Part shown: piece by piece, positions 1 to 5,557 of the stretch
How the letters are laid out: every line of letters begins with the position of its first letter
How positions within the stretch are numbered: the stretch's first letter is position 1
Source: JBJEQG01 sp051881635
GTDB lineage: Bacteria > Bacillota > Clostridia > Oscillospirales > Acutalibacteraceae
Assembly: GCA_051881635.1 (NCBI GenBank)
Contig: JBJEQG010000081.1
Coordinates: forward strand, 1 to 16,786
Direction of reading: 5' to 3'
Length of the DNA: 16,786 nucleotides
The notes under the pieces: generated by a model
What the model saw: only the letters and a program-made list of their open reading frames with translations
Databases searched by the model: none
What the model was told of the DNA's origin: nothing
Program-made: the position numbers and the translations under genes

Positions 1-5
1 AAAAA

Positions 6-386
6 ATGGCAAATCATAGAATGGACAGAACATCTGAGGATATTCGTCGTGAACTTATGGCGATTTTGCGTGAGATGAAAGACCCTCGTCTGCATAATGA
101 TTTAATCAGCATTGTGCGTGTCGATACCGCAAGCGACCTTTCCTATTGCAAGGTTTATATCAGTTCCATGGGCGGTATGGATTCCGCAAAGGAGGCTGTC
201 AAAGCGTTGAAAAATGCGGCAGGATTTGTGCGGCATACTTTGAGTACACGACTGAAAATAAGATATACACCCAATCTTTCTTTTATTGCCACAGATTCGA
301 TTGAATACAGTGCCAATATTTCAAGAATGTTGATGAATCTTGATTTGAAAGATGAGGAAGAAGAACATGAAAATCAATCTGAATGA
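6..386 (+). CDS. rbfA: Ribosome-binding factor A
   Basis: The 126-residue product matches RbfA, a small KH-like protein that binds the immature 30S subunit in the cytoplasm and helps finish the 5' end of 16S rRNA, including cold adaptation. Visible family marks are the N-terminal helix with RTSEDIRRELMAIL (about residues 8-21), the DPRL turn after it, the strand carrying CKVYIS (about 48-53) and the late RYTPNLSF stretch (about 86-93) that leads to a helix. The tail is acidic (DEEEE). Length is usual for the family. Only five bases precede the ATG, so the ribosome-binding site and the expected upstream infB lie outside the window. The end of the gene overlaps the start of nrnA by 20 bases, which points to translational coupling. 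The family call is secure; the start is likely but cannot be tested here. Confidence 0.95.
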   Translation: MANHRMDRTSEDIRRELMAILREMKDPRLHNDLISIVRVDTASDLSYCKVYISSMGGMDSAKEAVKALKNAAGFVRHTLSTRLKIRYTPNLSFIATDSIEYSANISRMLMNLDLKDEEEEHENQSE

Positions 387-1326
387 AGCGGCGGAGATTC
401 TTAAAAATAATGACGGGTTCACGATTTTGACGCACCGTTCACCGGACGGTGATACAATCGGTTCGGCATACGCTTTGTGTATGGCACTGAAACAAATCGG
501 CAAAAAAGCCCGTGTACTATGCAGTGACCCAATTCCCGCAAAATATGGATACTTTACGGATAAGGTGTCTGTGGACAATGATTTTGAGGAGCATTTTGTT
601 GTCAGCACAGATGTTGCAGACGCTAAACTTTTCGGCAAAGGCTTGGCTGAGTATGCCAACAAAGTTCAGCTTTGTTTGGACCACCATGAAACAAATACGG
701 ACTTTGCAGAAAAAACCTGTGTTGACCCACACGCCTGTGCGGCGGCAGAATTGATTGAACGGCTTTTGAAGTGTATGGATATTTTTATTGATAGGGATAT
801 TGCAAATGCTCTTTATACAGGAATCTGTACGGACTCAGGCTGTTTTCGTTATTCCAACACAACGGCGGAAACACACCGTATTGCGGCGGAGTTGATTGAG
901 TACGGTGCGGATTATGCAAACATCAACCGTTTGATGTTTGAAACGAAATCCTGTAGTCGTATGGACTTGGAACGCCGTGTGATTGAGTCTATGCAATTTT
1001 ATGCGGACGGCAAAATTGTTGTTGCATTTGTAACGGAAGAAATGCTGGCTCAGTCGGGCGTTGACCGAAACGATACGGACGGATTGGCGTCACTGCCAAA
1101 ATTGATTGAGGGCGTGAAAGTTGCAATCACAATCAATGAGCGTGTCGGTGAGAAGTTTAAAATTTCGGTTCGTACCTCAGATGATGTCAGTGCTTCATCT
1201 ATTTGCGAACGCATGGGTGGCGGCGGTCATCGTGCGGCAGCAGGCTGTGCATTAAACGGCACATTAAAGGAAGTAACGGAACGAATTGTTGCAGAGTCAC
1301 TTCGGGAACTTGAAAGGACAGTATGA
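367..1326 (+). CDS. nrnA: DHH/DHHA1 phosphoesterase, NrnA-type nanoRNase/pAp phosphatase
   Basis: This 319-residue cytoplasmic enzyme belongs to the DHH-DHHA1 family. NrnA members degrade RNA fragments of two to five nucleotides and dephosphorylate 3'-phosphoadenosine 5'-phosphate, using Mn2+. Metal-binding motifs are all present: HRSPDGD (H23, D27, D29), STDVAD (D82), the DHH triad at 105-107, and CTDSG near residue 155. The DHHA1 domain ends with the substrate-binding GGGGH at 284-288. I chose the ATG at 367 over an in-frame ATG at 352 because GAGGA at 354-358 gives a Shine-Dalgarno site eight bases upstream, whereas the earlier ATG has none. The gene overlaps rbfA upstream and truB downstream (ATGA), the order expected in Firmicutes infB clusters. 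The substrate role is from family knowledge. Confidence 0.93.
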   Translation: MKINLNEAAEILKNNDGFTILTHRSPDGDTIGSAYALCMALKQIGKKARVLCSDPIPAKYGYFTDKVSVDNDFEEHFVVSTDVADAKLFGKGLAEYANKVQLCLDHHETNTDFAEKTCVDPHACAAAELIERLLKCMDIFIDRDIANALYTGICTDSGCFRYSNTTAETHRIAAELIEYGADYANINRLMFETKSCSRMDLERRVIESMQFYADGKIVVAFVTEEMLAQSGVDRNDTDGLASLPKLIEGVKVAITINERVGEKFKISVRTSDDVSASSICERMGGGGHRAAAGCALNGTLKEVTERIVAESLRELERTV

Positions 1327-2228
1327 ACGGAATTATTATTGTAAATAAATCAAAGGACTTTACTTCTTTTGATACGGTTGCCGTTATGCGTGGCATTTGT
1401 CGGGAACGGCGAATCGGTCATGCCGGAACGCTGGACCCTATGGCAACGGGCGTATTGCCGATTTTGCTGGGCTGTGCAACAAAGGCACAGGCTCTTTTGC
1501 CCGACAGCGGCAAGACATACGAAGCCTGTTTCCGTTTGGGCATGACAACGGATACATTAGACATCAGCGGCAAGGTTTTGAGCGAAAATGCAGTTCATGT
1601 GGTTCGTGCGGAAGTGGAAGAAATTTTGGAGCGTTTTCGTGGGGATATTATGCAAAAGCCGCCGATGTATTCGGCAAAATACAAGGACGGCGTAAGGCTG
1701 TATGATTTGGCACGACAAGGCATTGAAGTTGAAAGGACAGCTTGTCCTGTTACGATTTTTCGGTTGGAACTGAATGATTTTGACGAAACAAGTGCAACGG
1801 GCAGTCTTACGGTGTCATGTTCAAAGGGGACTTATATTCGCTCATTGATTGATGATATTGGTGCGGCATTAGGGTGCGGTGCGGTTATGACGGATTTGTG
1901 CCGTACAGCGGCTTGCGGTTATAGTTTGCAAGAGGCACATACACTTCAAGAAATTCAGAATTTTGCTGACAACGGTATTTTGGAACAGTACATTCAGCCT
2001 GTTGACACTGTTTTTCGGTGCTACCCTTATGTTAAAGTGACGGAAAAACAGAGTGTCCGTTTTAAAAACGGCGGCGACTTGGATTTGGAGCGTTTGTTTA
2101 TCCCTATGGGATTTCAAGCAGGCGGTTACTATCGTGTTTATGGTTTGGACGGAGCATTTTTGGGTTTGGGCGTGGTTGACGGCGAAAAAAACAGTTTGGC
2201 TGTGCAGAAATTATTTTGGACTGAGTAA
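1323..2228 (+). CDS. truB: tRNA pseudouridine(55) synthase TruB
   Basis: TruB converts uridine 55 in the T loop of tRNAs to pseudouridine. The 301-residue protein opens with the family signature GIIIVNKSKDFTSFD and has the catalytic block GHAGTLDPMATGVLP, with the nucleophile at Asp38. KPPMYSAKYKDGVRLYDLAR (about 119-138) and SCSKGTYIRSLIDDIG (about 164-179) are further TruB motifs. The last 70 or so residues fit the small C-terminal PUA-like domain. The start codon overlaps the nrnA stop as ATGA, and GAAAGGA at 1312-1318 serves as the ribosome-binding site. Length is normal. Seventeen bases separate it from ribF, so all four genes from rbfA on are probably one transcript. There is no visible anomaly. 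Confidence 0.96.
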   Translation: MNGIIIVNKSKDFTSFDTVAVMRGICRERRIGHAGTLDPMATGVLPILLGCATKAQALLPDSGKTYEACFRLGMTTDTLDISGKVLSENAVHVVRAEVEEILERFRGDIMQKPPMYSAKYKDGVRLYDLARQGIEVERTACPVTIFRLELNDFDETSATGSLTVSCSKGTYIRSLIDDIGAALGCGAVMTDLCRTAACGYSLQEAHTLQEIQNFADNGILEQYIQPVDTVFRCYPYVKVTEKQSVRFKNGGDLDLERLFIPMGFQAGGYYRVYGLDGAFLGLGVVDGEKNSLAVQKLFWTE

Positions 2229-2245
2229 TAAAGGACGGAAAACGA

Positions 2246-3169
2246 ATGAAAGTGTATCAGACATCTGAGGTTTTGCATGAACCGACAGCGGTGGCGTTGG
2301 GATTTTTTGACGGCTTACATAAGGGACATCAGGCTGTTATCGGAACAGTAGTTGATTATGCCCGTCAACATCATGTAATGCCGTTGGTTTTTACTTTCTT
2401 TGAAAGCCCCAAAACCGTTTTGAAAGGAACACCGCCCGAAATGCTTTTTACAGAGTCAGAGCGTTTGGAACAGCTTGAAAAAATGGGAGTGTCAATTCTT
2501 TATTTGGAACATTTCCAATCTTTGCGTTCTATGACGGCGGAGGATTTCGTATGTGAGTTTTTGAGAAAAAAACTTAAAGCGGAGTTTGTGTCATGCGGTT
2601 TTAATTATCGTTTTGGTGTGGGCGGTCAGGGAACAGCGGAAAGTTTGTCGGTATTGTGTGTGTCCTGCGGTATGGAAATGCGGCAGTGCAAACCGATTAT
2701 GTATGAGGGACAGCCTGTCAGCTCCACCCGTATCCGTCAGGCATTGGCTATTGGTGATATAGAAACAGTCAATGCCCTTTTGGGCTATAAATACGGTTTT
2801 GCTGAGCCTGTTATTCACGGCAACGAAATCGGCAGAACATTGGGAACACCGACTTTAAACCAAGTTTTTCCCGAAAAGATGTTTGTGCCGGCTTTGGGCG
2901 TTTATGCGTCTGTTGTTACTTTACAAGGGAAAAAATATTGCGGTGTAACGAATATCGGTTGGAAACCAACAGTCGGTTCAGACCGTCTGTTGGCGGAAAC
3001 ATGGCTGACGGACTATCATGGTGCGTCATTTTACGGTGAAACGGTTGATATACGCCTTGTATCATTCATACGCCCGGAACGCAAATTTGACGGCTTAGAT
3101 GCCTTAAAACAGGAAATTTACCGCAACGGTGCAACGGCTCAAAAGTTGGTTGCCCCTTTGCTGTCATAA
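2246..3169 (+). CDS. ribF: Bifunctional riboflavin kinase/FAD synthetase
   Basis: RibF phosphorylates riboflavin to FMN and adenylates FMN to FAD. The N-terminal adenylyltransferase domain shows the nucleotidyltransferase motif GFFDGLHKGH (19-28), then GFNYRFG and VSSTRIRQAL. The C-terminal riboflavin kinase domain shows GRTLGTPTLN (196-205); the usual motif is PTAN, so here Leu replaces Ala while the Thr and Asn are kept. GVTNIGWKPTVG and FIRPERKFDGLDALKQEI complete the kinase domain. The 307-residue length is typical. AAAGGA lies about ten bases before the ATG. A terminator stem begins on the base after the stop codon, so this is the last gene of the cluster. Both domains look intact, so both activities are expected. 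Confidence 0.95.
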   Translation: MKVYQTSEVLHEPTAVALGFFDGLHKGHQAVIGTVVDYARQHHVMPLVFTFFESPKTVLKGTPPEMLFTESERLEQLEKMGVSILYLEHFQSLRSMTAEDFVCEFLRKKLKAEFVSCGFNYRFGVGGQGTAESLSVLCVSCGMEMRQCKPIMYEGQPVSSTRIRQALAIGDIETVNALLGYKYGFAEPVIHGNEIGRTLGTPTLNQVFPEKMFVPALGVYASVVTLQGKKYCGVTNIGWKPTVGSDRLLAETWLTDYHGASFYGETVDIRLVSFIRPERKFDGLDALKQEIYRNGATAQKLVAPLLS

Positions 3170-3214
3170 CAAAAAGCCTCTCCTGAAAAAATCAAGAGAG
3201 GCTTTTTGTTTTTG
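3170..3214 (+). terminator. Intrinsic terminator after ribF, probably bidirectional
   Basis: CAAAAAGCCTCTC (3170-3182) pairs perfectly with GAGAGGCTTTTTG (3196-3208) around a 13-base loop and is followed by GTTTTTG. The A-run on the left arm becomes a T-run on the minus strand, so the same hairpin can also stop the minus-strand gene ending at 3231. Confidence 0.93.
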
Positions 3215-3230
3215 AAATTTGTAATAAATG

Positions 3231-3665
3231 TTATTCTCCACCAAATATAATTGATTTTCTGGTGCAGTATGTTACACATATAGATATAAGACAAACAGGA
3301 AGTCCTAAAAACAAAACGGAAAAATCCAAAAAATCTCTTTTTAGTAACCAGGCATTAGCAGGATTTTGCGGGTCATAGTAAATGCTTATTTTCTGTCCGG
3401 TATAGTTGTCTTTACGGCACTGAATTTTAGAATTGTAGGTTGTATCGTTAACCTGATATTCAACATAAGCATAATATTCATAATAGGTTTTATTCTTATT
3501 GGTACATTGTTCTTTGGTTATCGAGGTAATATGAGCGTCAATTTGAACACCTTGTTGTGTAAAACTTGCAATAAAGAGCCATATAAAGACTATACCTAAA
3601 ATCAAACAGATACCAATAATAATGAGTGTAAACTTTCTTGATTTCAAATATTCCATAAAAGTCAT
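3231..3665 (-). CDS. Two-pass membrane protein, DUF3592-like
   Basis: The 144-residue protein has a membrane segment at about 12-34, a polar domain of about 75 residues and a second membrane segment at about 113-134. The middle domain has the pattern seen in DUF3592 proteins: a Gly-Val start, Tyr-rich strands with YAYVEYQV (65-72), and GQKISIYYDPQNP (90-102). Lysines before the first segment and after the second place both ends in the cytoplasm and the middle domain outside. The function of DUF3592 proteins is unknown, and none can be inferred from the neighbours. The start at 3665 is backed by AAGAGG about eight bases upstream; an ATG three codons later is possible but badly spaced. It has its own promoter and looks like a single-gene unit. 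Confidence 0.8.
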   Translation of the reverse strand: MTFMEYLKSRKFTLIIIGICLILGIVFIWLFIASFTQQGVQIDAHITSITKEQCTNKNKTYYEYYAYVEYQVNDTTYNSKIQCRKDNYTGQKISIYYDPQNPANAWLLKRDFLDFSVLFLGLPVCLISICVTYCTRKSIIFGGE

Positions 3666-3731
3666 ACGGAAAACCTCTTAAATTTAAAATCTGATATTTG
3701 GTTTTTGCATATAACGGAAATGATTTTTTTA

Positions 3732-3760
3732 ATTTTAAATTAAAATTTTAATTTTGTCAA
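3732..3760 (-). promoter_or_regulatory. Predicted housekeeping-type promoter of the DUF3592-like gene
   Basis: On the minus strand TTGACA (3760-3755) is followed after 17 bases by TAAAAT (3737-3732), a near-consensus sigma-A-type promoter. The expected transcription start is near 3725, about 60 bases before the ATG. The spacer is made almost wholly of A and T and contains a partly palindromic AATTTTAAATTAAAATTTT run. A TATATA repeat at 3760-3770 lies just upstream. Confidence 0.7.
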
Positions 3761-3784
3761 TATATATATAATAAATGCATTATA

Positions 3785-3830
3785 AAATTCTATAAAATAA
3801 AAACAGAACCGCTGAGAACGGCTCTGTTTT
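3785..3830 (-). terminator. Intrinsic terminator of folT, symmetric on both strands
   Basis: AAAACAGAACCG (3800-3811) pairs with CGGCTCTGTTTT (3819-3830) around a seven-base loop, with one A/C mismatch. On the minus strand the stem is followed by TTTTTATTTTATAG, fitting termination of folT, whose stop is about 30 bases before the stem. The plus strand also has a T-run, so the hairpin could insulate both ways. Confidence 0.88.
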
Positions 3831-3861
3831 TTATTGGGAGTTTGAATTTTGTGTTTATAAT

Positions 3862-4428
3862 TTATGCCCTGCGGAGCTGCATAGCGGAAATTCTGTCTGT
3901 GGCTTTGAGGAGAGGATAGCTGATAACGACTTCAACAACAAGCATAATTGCTGCCTGCCACAATCTTGTGAGAAGTAATGTGACAAAATTAGAACCATAA
4001 ACAAGAGCAACCCAAGTGGTATTCAAAAGTACGGAACATAAAATCTGTGTGATAACAGTGGCGATGATTACAGTGACAGGGTGTGTACTTTTTTTGTAGC
4101 ATATACCATAAATACCGCCTCTGATAGCGGCAGTCAGAGTGAATCCGGGAAAATATGCTCCTGTCGGAAAAGCGATTGCCCCGATAAAATCACCCAAAGC
4201 ACCGACAGCTGCACCGCCAATCCAGCCGTACAAACGGGCAGCAACAACTAATGTGATAAATCCAAAGCTGAAAGTGATGTTCCATTGACGAAAAGCTAAA
4301 AAGCGGGCAATAACAACATCTAAGGCGACCAAAACAGCCAAAACTACCATAGCCTGTACGGGGTTGGCTTTGATTGATTGGAGAGAAGAAACGGATTTGG
4401 ACAGATTTGTTTTTTCTTTTTTTGACAT
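3862..4428 (-). CDS. folT: Folate-family ECF transporter S component
   Basis: This 188-residue protein has about six hydrophobic segments (roughly 23-44, 51-66, 68-87, 92-110, 116-142, 150-176). The glycine-rich stretch GWIGGAAVGALGDFIGA and the following FPTGAYFPGFTLTA (88-101) are typical of folate-type substrate-binding S components. In energy-coupling-factor transporters, such a subunit binds the vitamin in the membrane and docks on a shared EcfA-EcfA'-EcfT module; those genes are not here, as expected for a group II S component encoded apart. The THF riboswitch in its leader supports a folate cargo independently of the protein sequence. The start follows AAGGAGG with eight bases between. 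An N-terminal tail rich in Lys and Ser precedes the first segment. Confidence 0.9.
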   Translation of the reverse strand: MSKKEKTNLSKSVSSLQSIKANPVQAMVVLAVLVALDVVIARFLAFRQWNITFSFGFITLVVAARLYGWIGGAAVGALGDFIGAIAFPTGAYFPGFTLTAAIRGGIYGICYKKSTHPVTVIIATVITQILCSVLLNTTWVALVYGSNFVTLLLTRLWQAAIMLVVEVVISYPLLKATDRISAMQLRRA

Positions 4429-4436
4429 AAAAAATA

Positions 4437-4494
4437 CCTCCTTACTTTACAGAAACGCTGTAATAATAAGAAGGTTTTGAACTTCTGTATTATT
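4437..4494 (-). promoter_or_regulatory. Candidate expression platform of the THF riboswitch with two exclusive folds
   Basis: Two hairpins compete for the same bases. In one, the minus-strand CCTTCTT (4474-4468) pairs with the folT Shine-Dalgarno AAGGAGG (4443-4437), with one G-U pair, enclosing a six-bp hairpin (4447-4452 with 4458-4463). In the other, 4482-4494 pairs with 4462-4473 over 12 bp plus one bulged base, which frees the ribosome-binding site. No T-run follows either hairpin, so control is more likely on translation than on termination. Which fold goes with bound ligand is not clear from the sequence. Confidence 0.55.
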
Positions 4495-4495
4495 T

Positions 4496-4592
4496 GACAG
4501 CGGGATGCGACTTGTGTATCGCAAGATGACTTTTCGTCCGCACAACAACTCCCCGTTTGTACGGCACTTAACGCACACAAATCTACTCTGCA
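4496..4592 (-). promoter_or_regulatory. THF riboswitch (tetrahydrofolate aptamer) in the folT leader
   Basis: Read on the minus strand, the segment carries the conserved blocks of the THF aptamer in order: AGAGTAGAT, GCGTTAAGTG, CGGGGAGTTGTTG, GGACGAAAAGTC and GCATCCCGCT. TTTGTGT and ACACAAG form the internal helix, and the ends pair weakly (GCAG with CTGT). A GGGA/TCCC pairing between the third block and the last is the expected pseudoknot. In the known class these RNAs bind reduced folates in the mRNA leader and usually lower expression of folate transport or synthesis genes. Its position 68 bases before the folT start codon fits. A seven-bp inverted repeat (4595-4601 with 4611-4617) lies just before the aptamer. 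Confidence 0.93.
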
Positions 4593-4623
4593 CAAGAACA
4601 ATGAATAATTTTGTTCTGTCATT

Positions 4624-4652
4624 ACTATATGCCTTTTAGGCTTTAATGTAAA
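4624..4652 (-). promoter_or_regulatory. Predicted folT promoter
   Basis: Minus-strand TTTACA (4652-4647), a 17-base spacer and TATAGT (4629-4624) form a good housekeeping promoter. The expected start, near 4617, places the THF aptamer about 25 bases into the transcript. It diverges from the rubredoxin promoter 84 bases away. Confidence 0.78.
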
Positions 4653-4735
4653 GAGGAAATTTTTTCAAATTACAAATTTCGACTTTTTGCTCAAATTGTT
4701 TGTACTTATTGTCATGATTTATGGAGCATTTTCTT

Positions 4736-4764
4736 TTGAAAGTATATAAAATTTCCCGTATAAT
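4736..4764 (+). promoter_or_regulatory. Predicted promoter of the anchored rubredoxin gene
   Basis: TTGAAA (4736-4741), a 17-base spacer and TATAAT (4759-4764) form a strong housekeeping promoter. The expected start near 4771 leaves too little leader for the in-frame TTG at 4780, which helps to place the true start at 4819. Confidence 0.82.
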
Positions 4765-4818
4765 GGTCCTGTACCTGTTTTGGCAACAATAAGAAAATTA
4801 TGGAATGGAGGAGGTTCT

Positions 4819-5217
4819 GTGGTACAAAAAAGAAAATATATGGCATTTATCGTTTTTTTGGTTGTGATTTTGTCTGTGGGTGCGGCTTTTTTGGGGTATC
4901 ATTTGGCAAATGAATATAAAACAACGATTGTTGAAACTTTTGAAAGTGCATTGTCAAGCCTTAAAGAAAAGATTTCAGATATGGAAGATGAAGTTCAAAA
5001 TATAACTTTACAAGAGGATAAAAAATTGACAGCGGAGGAAAGTCAATGTTATGTTTGTAAACTGTGCGGTTGGGTATATAATCCAAAAACGGGAAATCCC
5101 GAACAGGGTATTGATAAAAACACACCTTTTGCGTCTGTGCGGAATGATTGGCTTTGTCCGGTTTGCGGAGCTGCCAAAAAGAATTTTTATGTTGTTGGCA
5201 ATAAAGAAAGCTCTTAA
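4819..5217 (+). CDS. N-terminally membrane-anchored rubredoxin
   Basis: The 132-residue product has three parts. A basic tip (KRK, 4-6) leads into one membrane segment (about 8-30). A charged stretch at about 35-68 has heptad-like spacing and is probably a coiled coil or stalk. The last 55 residues are a full rubredoxin domain, with YVCKLCGWVY (78-87) and DWLCPVCGAAKKNFY (110-124). Cys80, Cys83, Cys113 and Cys116 have the canonical spacing for one iron; an extra Cys77 lies just before. Rubredoxins pass single electrons, often to reductases that detoxify oxygen or peroxide; the partner is unknown here. The basic N-terminus predicts that the iron domain faces outward. The GTG at 4819 was chosen because GGAGGAGG (4807-4814) lies four bases before it. 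Cleavage of the segment as a signal peptide cannot be excluded. Confidence 0.85.
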   Translation: MVQKRKYMAFIVFLVVILSVGAAFLGYHLANEYKTTIVETFESALSSLKEKISDMEDEVQNITLQEDKKLTAEESQCYVCKLCGWVYNPKTGNPEQGIDKNTPFASVRNDWLCPVCGAAKKNFYVVGNKESS

Positions 5218-5263
5218 TATTAAAACACTGTACCGTGTGTTCCTTAACGGCAGATAAAAAAAT

Positions 5264-5298
5264 AAAGCGTTCCGAAAGTCAGGTTTCGGGACACTTTT
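5264..5298 (+). terminator. Intrinsic terminator after the rubredoxin gene
   Basis: The 14-base arms 5264-5277 and 5284-5297 pair around GTCAGG with one mismatch and one G-U pair, and the stem runs into TTTT. It separates the rubredoxin transcript from rpoB. Confidence 0.8.
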
Positions 5299-5341
5299 AT
5301 ATGAAAAATCGCAAAAAATCAAGGAAAATCGGTAAAACCAC

Positions 5342-5378
5342 TTGACAGCTTTAAAATAAAGGCGTATATTTATATAAT
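5342..5378 (+). promoter_or_regulatory. Predicted rpoB-rpoC promoter
   Basis: A consensus TTGACA (5342-5347) is followed after 17 bases by TATATT (5365-5370). A perfect TATAAT at 5373-5378 overlaps the start region but is 25 bases from the -35 box. Transcription starting near 5377 would give a leader of about 180 bases before rpoB. Confidence 0.75.
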
Positions 5379-5401
5379 GCACCATAATGGATTTATGCGT
5401 C

Positions 5402-5502
5402 ATTTCCTCTTTGCTACAAAAATGATATTAGCATATTTTGTACAAAAAAGCAAGGGGAAATTTCAAAAAAATTTAGGTGCCTTATCTTATTCAATATAAG
5501 AT
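5402..5502 (+). promoter_or_regulatory. Structured 5' leader of rpoB, function unknown
   Basis: Two folds can be drawn. The larger pairs 5402-5415 with 5449-5461 (about 13 bp, one bulged T, one G-U) and holds a second helix, ACAAAA (5416-5421) with TTTTGT (5436-5441), so it is a two-tier hairpin of 60 bases. A second hairpin pairs ATCTTAT (5484-5490) with ATAAGAT (5496-5502) around five bases. Neither has a following T-run, so neither is a plain terminator. I do not recognise the L10 leader motif here, and no L10 gene follows. The role could be mRNA stability, a processing site, or control by an unknown factor. Confidence 0.45.
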
Positions 5503-5557
5503 TCAGATATGCAGAAACAAAGTTCTCAGAATGTAAACAGATGAATGGAGTGATTGT

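Noticed and set aside
3760..3773. TATATA tract as an origin or repeat element
   Set aside because: It is short and sits just upstream of a good -35 box. No DnaA boxes or iterons accompany it, so it is best seen as AT-rich promoter DNA.
4344..4622. Minus-strand open frame overlapping the folT start and the riboswitch
   Set aside because: The conserved THF aptamer and the folT ribosome-binding site explain this segment; the frame's product is composition-biased and unlike any known protein.
4780..4818. Upstream TTG start for the rubredoxin gene
   Set aside because: It lies only about nine bases after the predicted transcription start and has no ribosome-binding site, while GTG at 4819 has GGAGGAGG just before it.
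5008..5403. Minus-strand open frame of 131 codons across the rubredoxin gene, terminator and rpoB promoter
   Set aside because: It runs through a terminator and promoter of the other strand and has no recognisable domain or good start.
5377..5557. L10-type ribosomal protein leader before rpoB
   Set aside because: I could not find the expected L10-leader core motif, and no rplJ or rplL follows.
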